Under the pieces are notes generated by a model that was not told where the DNA came from, ran no database searches, and saw nothing but the letters and a program-made list of their open reading frames with translations. A program made the position numbers and the translations under genes. A DNA stretch of 64,000 nt from Gordonia amicalis NBRC 100051 = JCM 11271 (GTDB taxonomy: Bacteria; Actinomycetota; Actinomycetes; Mycobacteriales; Mycobacteriaceae): the NCBI RefSeq assembly GCF_000332995.1, contig NZ_BANS01000017.1:103433-167432 (forward strand). The letters are read 5' to 3'. This document shows positions 57,427-64,000 of this stretch, piece by piece (the first letter of the stretch is position 1; each line of letters begins with the position of its first letter).

Positions 57427-59707
57427 GTGACTGCGCGTCCGAGCGGCAACCTCCCGGTGGAACTGACGAGCTTCGTCGGCCGGCGTGACGATCTGACCAG
57501 AGCACGAACCCTGCTCGGAACCGCACGACTGCTGACGCTGACCGGCGTCGGCGGAGTCGGGAAGACCCGTCTGGCCCTCGCCGTCGCCGCCAGCATGCGA
57601 CGCGAGTTTCCCGACGGCGTCTGGACCGTCGAACTCGCGGATCTCCGGCAGACTGGCCTGCTGACCCAGACCCTGTGCGGGCTCTTCGGTGTCACGAGCG
57701 AGTCCTCCGACGCATTCGGCACGCTGGCCGAGCACCTGCGAACGAAGAAGCTCCTCCTGGTGCTCGACAACTGTGAGCATCTCATCGACGCGTGCGCCGA
57801 GGTGGTCGGCCGATTGCTGTCGGTGGCCCCGGCCGTGAAGATCCTCGCGACCAGCCGCCAGGTACTCGGCGTCGAGGGCGAACAGCTGTTCCCCGTCAGT
57901 CCGCTGACCCTGGGATCGCCGGGAGGCCTGGGCGAGGCGATGCAACTGTTCGAGGAACGCGCCTCGGCCGCACAGCCCGATTTCCGCGTCACCGAGGACA
58001 ATCGCGCCGCGGTCGAGGAGATCTGTCGACGACTCGAGGGACTGCCGCTGGCGATCGAACTGGCCGCCGCCAACATCAGGGTCTTCGGGCCCGCCGAGAT
58101 AGCGGCGCGACTGGGCGACTCCGCGATGATGATGTCGAGCGAACGGAACCGATCGGCACGCCACCGGACCCTGGAGTCCGTGGTGGACTGGAGTTATCAA
58201 CTGTGTTCACCACGCGAACGTCAAGTGTGGGAACAGCTCTCGGTCTTCGCAGGCGGTTTCACCGCGGAGACCGCCGATGGCGTCTGCCTACCCTCCGAGA
58301 CGGGCGCAGGGGTGCTGCGGGAACTGATCGGGCTACTCGACAAGTCGATGATCGTGCGCGTCGACGAGGACCACGAGCTGCAGGGACGCTATCGATTGTT
58401 GGAACCGATGCGCCAGTACGCCCTCGCGAAGCTCGAGTCGTCCTCCGATGCGACGGCGGTGAGAATGACGCCATCGCGACCATTTCCTACGCCTGGCCCA
58501 GACCTCGGACACCGACTACTGCAGTCCGGACGACGTCGAGTGGTTCCGGCGCACCCGCACCGAACACGCGAACATCCGGGAGGCCCTGGCGTTCAGCCTC
58601 GAGACTGGCGCCGGGGCCGCGGCGGCCGAGATGGTGCGCACCCTTCGCCCGTACTGGTCGCAGTCGGGAACCCTGCGGGAAGGATTCGAGTGGGCGAACC
58701 GCGCCGTCGACCTGCTTGCCGAGCCGACGGTCGATCGGGCGAATGCGCTGGTCATCGGCAGTGTCCTCGGCTACCTCGTCGCTGAGGTCGACCGAGCACA
58801 CACGTATCTCGCCGAGTACACCGAACTCGCCGGACGAGTGGCCGCGACCGACGAGCTCGTCTTCGGCGCGCGGTTCGCGGCAGGACTGGAAGCGTCGTTG
58901 CGTCACGACGCACGCCGGGCCTTCGAGCTCGCCGAGGAAGCGATCGCGGGGAGGTCAGACCGGGTGAACGTCGGGTTCGTCGCGGATTGTCTGGCACTGT
59001 CCGCGCTGTATGCCTTCATCGCCGAAGACGAGAACGCGGACAGGTACACGACTCGCTACCTCGACTATGCCGATCAGCACGGCACGCACCTGGTGAAGGC
59101 CATCGCACTGGGTCCGATGGGCATTCTTCGCTGGCACCAGGGAGACATCGCCGCCGCGGAGGCCTTGATGTCCGAAGCGATCGAGTTGTATCGGGCCTTC
59201 GACTATCCCGGCATGGTTGCCGTGTGCATCGAGGTCAGCAGGTGGTGTGCCGCAGGCACCGACCCCGACCGGGCGGCGACACTGCTGGGGTCCGCGCAGA
59301 CCGTGTGGCACCAACACAGTCACATGACCCTCGCCCAGGCCGCGATCAACCCGGTGACGACCACCGTCGAGGAGAAGTTGCGCGCGGAGCTGGGCGCCGA
59401 GGCCTTCGAGAAGTCCTATGCGATGGGGCGAGAGTCGACTCTCGAGGTCGCGGTCCAGCTCGTCTCCGGCCGGACGCCCGCGACCGCCGGCCGCTCAGGG
59501 TCCGCATCTCTACGCGCCTCCCTCACCCGCCGCGAGAACGAGGTGGCGACGTTGGTCGCCGACGGTCTCACGAACAAGGAGATCGCCACCAAACTGACGA
59601 TCTCTCCCCGTACCGTCGACGCCCACGTCGACCACATCCTGACCAAGCTCGGGTTCCGGTCGCGCACGCAGATCGCGCGGTGGGTCAGCGCCGACGAAAG
59701 CCGCTGA
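57427..59707 (+). pseudogene. STAND ATPase/LuxR-type transcriptional regulator, frameshifted
   Basis: From GTG 57427 the first frame gives an NB-ARC-type ATPase: LPVELTSFVGRRDDLTRA, Walker A LTGVGGVGKTRLALAVA, KLLLVLDNCEHLID, ILATSRQVLGVEGEQLFPV, and CRRLEGLPLAIELAAANI, continuing to LLEPMRQYALAKLE. Another frame then gives TPR-like helices (FRRTRTEHANIREALAF onward) and a C-terminal LuxR HTH (RRENEVATLVADGLTNKEIA, SPRTVDAHVDHILTKLGFRS). The switch lies at about 58462-58468; dropping one base (for example the A at 58468) rejoins a ~759-aa regulator. Stops in the second frame at 58460-58462 and 58466-58468 fix the position closely. Such regulators respond to small inducers and control neighbouring catabolic genes. 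It is either a mutation or a sequence error; the site is not a homopolymer. Confidence 0.85.
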
Positions 59708-59713
59708 TCCTTC

Positions 59714-59962
59714 TCAGGCCACCGACGCGAGGTAGGCCAGCGCCTCCACGCCGGCGGGCGTGACCCGGATTCGCGGCCGACCGGTCGGATCCGCATTGTC
59801 GTCCACGAGACCCAGTTCGACGAGCCTGCGCACGGCCGTGGTGTCCGTGTCGGCGATGTAGGTGCGCGGCGCCGCAATCACCACGTCACGCGACCCGACG
59901 ATGTGCGCTGCCAATTGATCGACAGCCACTCGCTCCAGTACGTCCAGCTGCATAGCGTTCAT
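59714..59962 (-). CDS. Small winged-helix-like protein of unknown function
   Basis: The product is 82 aa from ATG 59960-59962 (MNAMQLDVLERVAVDQLAAH) with GGAGG eight bases upstream; the longer open frame above it is not protein-like. The C-terminal half, TTAVRRLVELGLVDDNADPT followed by PRIRVTPAGVEALAYLASV, has the recognition-helix plus wing (VTPAG) pattern of MarR/PadR-like winged helices. I cannot place it in a named family. It is convergent with the LuxR-type gene (6-bp gap). An upstream TAGGTA-repeat element suggests autoregulation. Confidence 0.65.
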   Translation of the reverse strand: MNAMQLDVLERVAVDQLAAHIVGSRDVVIAAPRTYIADTDTTAVRRLVELGLVDDNADPTGRPRIRVTPAGVEALAYLASVA

Positions 59963-60026
59963 GACCAGGCCTCCTTTTGCCACCTCCCACCTTGGTCGGC
60001 GCGGACGCCCGAATCCATTCGCAAAA

Positions 60027-60047
60027 GTACCTAGGTACCTACCTATG
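60027..60047 (-). promoter_or_regulatory. TAGGTA repeat/palindrome upstream of the winged-helix-like gene
   Basis: The sequence contains the perfect 12-bp palindrome gtacctaggtac (60027-60038) followed by further tacct copies. On the minus strand it reads CATAGGTAGGTACCTAGGTAC, with three TAGGTA-type half sites. It lies ~65 bases before the 82-aa gene and is a good candidate for an operator. Confidence 0.5.
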
Positions 60048-60132
60048 AACTGGCTCACACTCGGATTCGACCGTGAAGTGCGACATAAACGTCGCGGAGC
60101 CTCGTTCCCCTGTCGACCGGGTGAACGGGCGG

Positions 60133-61143
60133 TCAACTCACCGGCCGTGCCGCACGAACGCGAGGAAGCACCTTGTCGACCAGCAATTCGAGGCTGCGCC
60201 AGGACAACTCGGGTGAGAGACCACCGAGCAGCGAATGCACCCGCAACTCGTAGTCGTCGTCGAGTTCAGAGAGCCGCCGCACCGCTTCATCCGGACTCAC
60301 GATCCACATCGAGGGATCGTTCCGGATGGAGTCGAGATTACTCTTCTGGGCCCAATACCCATTCGTGGTGGCGTTCGTCCGCTCGCCGGCCCAGGAGGCG
60401 TACATGTTGCTGGCATAGATGACGTGCGGTGCCACCTGCTCCAGGGCCTGTTCCGGATCCTCGGCCACGTAGAGGAACGCCGGACCGTGCCGCGGGAACG
60501 GTTCGGGTTCGGGATGCCCGAGCCTGGCACACTCTTCCGCGTAGAAGCGGTAGAGGTCCTCGGTGGCCGGCCGGTAGCCCAGACCCATCCGTGCCGCTCG
60601 CCGGGCGGACGGTTTGGCGTTTCCCCCGATGTACAGCGTCGGTCCACCCGGGGTTCCCGGGACCGGTGTGACGCGGACGCGGGTGCCGCGGTACTCGAAT
60701 TCCTCACCGCGCCAAGCGGTGCGGAGGACTTCGAGCTTTTCTTCGAAGACCTTGCCACGATTCGGGAAATCGACGCCGAACATGTCGAATTCCTCGGGGC
60801 GATAACCGATTCCGGCGGTGACCAACACCCGGCCGGGACCTGCGATGAGGTCGAGCACAGCGAGGTCCTCCGCGAGTCGCAGGGGGTCGTGCATCGTGAC
60901 GCACAGTGCGGAGAAGTGCAGTTCGATCTGTTCGGTGGCTCCGGCGATCGCGGCGGCCAGGATCAGCGGTGACGGACAGTAATTGTCCTCTGCCCCATGA
61001 CGTTCGGCCAGGTACACGGTGTTGAAGCCCTTCTTGTCGGCCCAGAGGCATTGCTCGACGGCGGCCTGGTACAGGTCGCGCGGGCTCGCCGACCCCGGGC
61101 CGAGATCGGGCGCTCGCATGTCGTACCGCAAGCCGATATTCAT
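60133..61143 (-). CDS. Luciferase-like (LLM class) flavin-dependent monooxygenase
   Basis: The product has 336 aa, starting at ATG 61141-61143 behind AAGGAG. The bacterial luciferase-family barrel is clear: EQCLWADKKGFNTVYLAERHG, PLILAAAIAGATEQIEL, ALCVTMHDPLRLAEDLAVLD, GRVLVTAGIGYRPEEFDMFG, VFEEKLEVLRTAWRGEEF, PTLYIGGNAKPSARRAARMG. It probably oxidises an organic substrate with reduced FMN or F420; the substrate is unknown. It is not closely alike to the LLM protein at 54.5 kb. Directly upstream on the same strand is the 3' remnant of an Old Yellow Enzyme-type gene, which suggests an older reductase-monooxygenase operon. Confidence 0.9.
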   Translation of the reverse strand: MNIGLRYDMRAPDLGPGSASPRDLYQAAVEQCLWADKKGFNTVYLAERHGAEDNYCPSPLILAAAIAGATEQIELHFSALCVTMHDPLRLAEDLAVLDLIAGPGRVLVTAGIGYRPEEFDMFGVDFPNRGKVFEEKLEVLRTAWRGEEFEYRGTRVRVTPVPGTPGGPTLYIGGNAKPSARRAARMGLGYRPATEDLYRFYAEECARLGHPEPEPFPRHGPAFLYVAEDPEQALEQVAPHVIYASNMYASWAGERTNATTNGYWAQKSNLDSIRNDPSMWIVSPDEAVRRLSELDDDYELRVHSLLGGLSPELSWRSLELLVDKVLPRVRAARPVS

Positions 61144-61178
61144 GAGTTCTCCTTGTCCCTGGGGTCCAGCAGGTTGAT

Positions 61179-61320
61179 TCAGACGCTTCGCCCGACGGTC
61201 GCCCCGTCCAGGACGGCAGTGCGCAGCCGGCCCGGCACCGAAGCGTCACCGATGACGTGGACCTCGGCACGAGACCCCGGACGGGGTTGGGGACATCGCC
61301 GGCCGACCACATCGGCCTCA
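61179..61320 (-). pseudogene. 3' remnant of an Old Yellow Enzyme/2,4-dienoyl-CoA reductase-type flavoprotein gene
   Basis: The minus-strand frame ending at TGA 61179-61181 reads EVHVIGDASVPGRLRTAVLD then GATVGRSV. This matches the C-terminal NAD/FAD-domain signature (vhviGDa-aPrrl-Ai-eG) of multidomain OYE-family oxidoreductases. Residues before it (YEADVVGRRCPQPRPG) recall the ADVVVLATGRRPD segment with internal loss. No start codon and no other part of the ~650-residue protein is present, so this is a deletion remnant of ~45 codons. The rightward ABC operon promoter begins right at its truncated edge. Confidence 0.75.
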
Positions 61321-61331
61321 TACTCTATCAG

Positions 61332-61359
61332 TGAATGATTCATCAATAGACTTATTGAT
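61332..61359. promoter_or_regulatory. Operator-like palindromes between the LLM and ABC transporter genes
   Basis: Two abutting elements: tgaatgattca (61332-61342, perfect palindrome) and atcaata-gact-tattgat (61342-61359, perfect inverted repeat). They occupy the AT-rich part of the spacer 56-83 bases before the ABC ATPase GTG. The pattern fits a TetR- or MarR-type repressor site. Confidence 0.55.
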
Positions 61360-61414
61360 TCAGATGACTTTCGACCCCGCGACCAAAACGCCCGAAGCGT
61401 TCTAATCTGAGATC

Positions 61415-62293
61415 GTGGCCGCGATCACGATCCAGAACCTGACCAAGTCGTTCGGCCATGTCAAGGCCCTCGACGGATTCGACCTGACCGTCGACGGCGG
61501 CGAGGTCCACGGCTTCCTGGGACCGAACGGCTCCGGCAAGACGACCACGATCCGGATTCTGCTCGGGCTGCTGCGGGCGGATTCGGGTGTCGTACGCGTT
61601 CTGGACCGCGATCCGTGGCGGGACGACGTGAACCTGCACGGACGCATCGCCTATGTGCCGGGTGAGGTGAATCTGTGGCCAGGCGTCACCGGCGGCGAGG
61701 TCATCGATCTCCTGTGCAATCTCCGCGGCGACCGGAACCGGCGTCGTCGCGACGAACTGATCGAGCGCTTTGAACTCGACCCGCGCAAGAAGTCCCGCAC
61801 GTACTCGAAGGGCAATCGGCAGAAGGTCGCGCTGATCGCCGCGCTGGCCTCCGATGCCGAACTCCTTCTCCTCGACGAGCCGACGGCCGGGTTGGACCCG
61901 CTCAAGGAAGCCGAGTTCCAGCGGTGCATCGAGGAGGAGCGCCGGCGTGGACGCACCGTGTTGCTGTCGAGCCACATCCTGGCCCAGGTCGAAGCCCTCT
62001 GCGATCGGGTCACCCTCGTCCGGGCGGGCCGGACGGTGGACAGCGGCTCGCTGACCGAACTCCGCCACCTCGGCCGACTCGAGATCAGTGCCGAGACCGC
62101 CCACAATCCCGCGCCGCTCGACGAGGTTCCCGGGGTGCACGACCTGATCCGTGACGGCCATCGCATCCGCTGCACCGTCGACGCCAACGCACTGGACACG
62201 GTGGTCCGCGAACTCGCGACCCTGGGCGTCCGCGACCTGACCAGTGCTCCGCCGACCTTGGAGGACATCTTCCTCCGGCACTACGGGGGCTGA
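61415..62293 (+). CDS. ABC transporter ATP-binding protein (exporter type)
   Basis: The product has 292 aa from GTG 61415. Walker [21 protein letters not shown], the Q-loop region [12 protein letters not shown] (Gln replaced by Gly-Glu), signature [15 protein letters not shown] (SKGNRQK in place of LSGGQ), Walker [15 protein letters not shown] and H-loop [13 protein letters not shown] are all visible. It belongs to the DrrA/CcmA-like exporter class, with a C-terminal extension after residue ~220. The weak signature motif is common in this subclass. It pairs with the permease 6 bases downstream. Likely cargo is a drug or hydrophobic metabolite. Confidence 0.93.
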   Translation: MAAITIQNLTKSFGHVKALDGFDLTVDGGEVHGFLGPNGSGKTTTIRILLGLLRADSGVVRVLDRDPWRDDVNLHGRIAYVPGEVNLWPGVTGGEVIDLLCNLRGDRNRRRRDELIERFELDPRKKSRTYSKGNRQKVALIAALASDAELLLLDEPTAGLDPLKEAEFQRCIEEERRRGRTVLLSSHILAQVEALCDRVTLVRAGRTVDSGSLTELRHLGRLEISAETAHNPAPLDEVPGVHDLIRDGHRIRCTVDANALDTVVRELATLGVRDLTSAPPTLEDIFLRHYGG

Positions 62294-62299
62294 GACCGG

Positions 62300-63943
62300 A
62301 TGGCGGAGATCGAGATGACGCAGGTCGCCGAGCGGCGACCCGTGGGCAGCGCGGGGCGGAAGGCGGACGCCACCGGTCTCGGCACCCTGCTCCGGTTCTA
62401 CCTGCGACGCGAACGAGCCGCCCTCCTCGCGTGGATCGGCGGAACCGCAGCCCTGGTGGGCTTCCAAGCCGTCGGCAGCCAGAATCTCTACGACACCCCC
62501 GCCAAACTGGCCGCCCTGCGCGAGACCCTCGGCGGAAGTCCTGCACTCGTCGCACTCGCCGGACCCAAGGAACTGCTCGCCAGCATCGGCGGCGAGGTCG
62601 TGTTCGAGATATCCGGCTATGCCGCAATCGTTCTCGGACTCATGTCGATGTTTCTCGTCGGTCGCCACACACGCACAGACGAGGAGAACGGCCGCGCCGA
62701 ACTCCTCCGGTCGACGCGTGTGGGCCGCGATGCACCGGTCGCCACCGCCCTGTCGCTCGCCGCCCTCGCGAACCTCGCCGCCGGGGTCGCCGTCGCAGTC
62801 ACCGCCGCGGCCACCGGGCTCCCGCTCGGCGGGTCGGTGCTCTTCGGAGCGGCACTGGCAGGTGTGGGTCTCACCTTCGCGACGCTCACGGCGTTGGCCG
62901 CGCAGATCTTCGAGAACCCCCGCAGTGTGTACGGATCGATCACCGCGATGCTCGGGCTGGCGTATGTGCTGCGGGCAATCGGTGATGTCGGCAACGGAGC
63001 GGCGTCGTGGCTCTCGCCGATCGGTTGGGGCCAGCGCACACTTCCCTACACCACCGACCGATGGTGGCCTCTCCTCCTGCCACTGGTCGCGTCGTTGCTC
63101 ACCCTCGCAGCCGCAGTGGCCGTCTCCGAACACCGCGATTTCGGCGCCGGGATCTTCGGCAACCGCGCCGGGCGTGCGGAGGCGTCGCGACTGTCGCAGA
63201 CGACGACAGGGATGGCGTGGCGCCTGCACCGCGGATCCATCGCCGCCTGGGCGGCCGGCGTGTTCGTCCTTTCGGCCGCATACGGATCGTTCGGCGACGC
63301 GATCACCGACTTCATCGCGGACAACCCGCAGATCGCGGAGTTCCTGCCCGGCGGCGCCGCGGACGCCGTCGACGCCTACCTCGCGCTCACGCTCACGATC
63401 GCCGCCCTGCTGTCGGCGGGATACGGGGTGAACAGTGCCCTGCGGGCCCACCGCGAGGAGACCGCCGGACGGGCGGAGCCGATCATCGCGGCGAACACCA
63501 ACCGGATCGCCTGGCTCGCCGGCCATATCGCGATGGCACTCGCGGGCAGCGCCGTCGTCCTGGCTGCCGGCGCGGTCGGCGAAGGGCTGGCGTATGGCCT
63601 CACCATCGGTGATCTCGGCCAGATCCCACGCCTGCTCGCCGCGGCCGCGGTGTACGTCCCGGCCGTCTGGCTGATCGTCACGGTCGCCCTGGCCGGCGTC
63701 GGTTGCCTGCCCCGGGCCGCCGCGATCATCGCCTGGACGTACTTCGCGTACTGCCTCGTCGCCGAGATACTGGCCGAGTCCTTCCAGCTACCCGAGTGGA
63801 CACGCGTGGCGTCGCCGTTCCATCATCTGCCGCAGGCTCCCCTCGACACCGTGACGGCGGGTGGAGTTCTCGGCGTCACCGCACTCGCAGCCGTCGCCGT
63901 GGCCCTCGGCGTCGCCGGATTCAGCAGGCGCGACCTGGGTTAG
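62300..63943 (+). CDS. ABC exporter permease (ABC-2 type, fused double-length)
   Basis: The product has 547 aa from ATG 62300, six bases after the ATPase stop. It is very hydrophobic with about twelve predicted helices in two halves, for example ALLAWIGGTAALVGFQAV, GYAAIVLGLMSMFLVG, ALSLAALANLAAGVAVAVTA, then AWAAGVFVLSAAYG, IAMALAGSAVVLAAGAVGEG and VLGVTALAAVAVALGVAGF. The double length suggests one polypeptide supplies both six-helix halves of the channel. Related actinobacterial pairs export polyketides or antibiotics (tetronasin-type). The substrate is not predictable here. The palindromes upstream of the ATPase gene suggest repressor control of the pair. Confidence 0.9.
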   Translation: MAEIEMTQVAERRPVGSAGRKADATGLGTLLRFYLRRERAALLAWIGGTAALVGFQAVGSQNLYDTPAKLAALRETLGGSPALVALAGPKELLASIGGEVVFEISGYAAIVLGLMSMFLVGRHTRTDEENGRAELLRSTRVGRDAPVATALSLAALANLAAGVAVAVTAAATGLPLGGSVLFGAALAGVGLTFATLTALAAQIFENPRSVYGSITAMLGLAYVLRAIGDVGNGAASWLSPIGWGQRTLPYTTDRWWPLLLPLVASLLTLAAAVAVSEHRDFGAGIFGNRAGRAEASRLSQTTTGMAWRLHRGSIAAWAAGVFVLSAAYGSFGDAITDFIADNPQIAEFLPGGAADAVDAYLALTLTIAALLSAGYGVNSALRAHREETAGRAEPIIAANTNRIAWLAGHIAMALAGSAVVLAAGAVGEGLAYGLTIGDLGQIPRLLAAAAVYVPAVWLIVTVALAGVGCLPRAAAIIAWTYFAYCLVAEILAESFQLPEWTRVASPFHHLPQAPLDTVTAGGVLGVTALAAVAVALGVAGFSRRDLG

Positions 63944-63960
63944 CCGACAGCGCGGAACCC

Positions 63961-64000
63961 CTACGCCCGCAGGTCCTTACGCAGGATCTTGCCCGACGCC
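63961..64000 (-). CDS. C-terminal end of an AMP-dependent acyl-CoA synthetase (cut by window edge)
   Basis: The last 12 codons before the TAG at 63961-63963 read ASGKILRKDLRA. This is the invariant C-terminal A10 motif (TxSGKILRRxLR) of acyl/aryl-CoA ligases, with the catalytic Lys in SGKIL. The rest lies beyond base 64000. It is convergent with the permease gene, 17 bases apart. Confidence 0.8.
   Translation of the reverse strand, partial: ASGKILRKDLRA

Overview
The window is G+C-rich chromosomal DNA from a mycolic-acid actinobacterium (order Mycobacteriales), most likely Gordonia or a close relative. The evidence is the gene order, which follows the Mycobacterium tuberculosis Rv2553c-Rv2614c interval, the presence of PimA/PatA/PgsA (phosphatidylinositol mannoside synthesis) and the frequent GTG starts. 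The genus is inferred; no rRNA is present to settle it.

1-13.9 kb (minus strand): mltG (cut by the left edge), ruvX, alaS and rarA, then an aminoglycoside-phosphotransferase-like kinase and a translationally coupled trio: DUF2126/transglutaminase, circularly permuted ATP-grasp fused to alpha-E, and transglutaminase. The trio is a widespread but functionally unsolved predicted peptide-synthesis/modification cluster. 13.9-22 kb: aspS, two metallopeptidases (YpfJ-like and DUF885) on the plus strand, hisS with a metallo-beta-lactamase hydrolase, and a membrane-anchored cyclophilin. A perfect hairpin and a 40-bp intergenic tandem repeat follow.

22-45 kb (minus strand): rel, apt, a peptide/solute-binding lipoprotein, secF-secD-yajC, ruvB-ruvA-ruvC with a LexA-type SOS box, yebC, pdxT, tesB, a phospho-signalling group (LuxR-type HTH protein, FHA protein, PP2C phosphatase) placed between pdxS and tesB-pdxT, pdxS, a LemA-like membrane protein, the PIM cluster pimA-patA-pgsA, an HIT-family nucleotide phosphorylase, thrS and a PGPGW membrane protein. 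Many neighbours overlap by 4 bp, so these are tight operons.

45-54.4 kb (plus strand): a three-part OtsB1-type protein (degenerate HAD, trehalose-6-phosphate phosphatase, GH65), an alpha/beta hydrolase, a bifunctional AdhE, an SRPBCC protein and a GyrI-like protein. Four tRNA genes follow: Val-CAC on minus, and Gly-GCC, Cys-GCA and Val-GAC on plus.

54.4-64 kb looks accessory. It holds two luciferase-like (LLM) oxidoreductases, a frameshifted class III aminotransferase, a limonene-epoxide-hydrolase-like enzyme, a frameshifted STAND/LuxR regulator, a small winged-helix-like protein, the 3' remnant of an Old Yellow Enzyme-type flavoprotein gene, an ABC exporter pair and the last codons of an acyl-CoA synthetase. 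AT-rich, palindrome-bearing spacers separate these units. Two frameshifts and one gene remnant within 6 kb suggest a decaying catabolic island, unless the frameshifts are base-calling errors.

No stretch over 300 bases lacks a gene or RNA. The larger spacers (53834-54086 and 61144-61414) are described in the entries. No CRISPR array, insertion sequence, rRNA or origin was seen.
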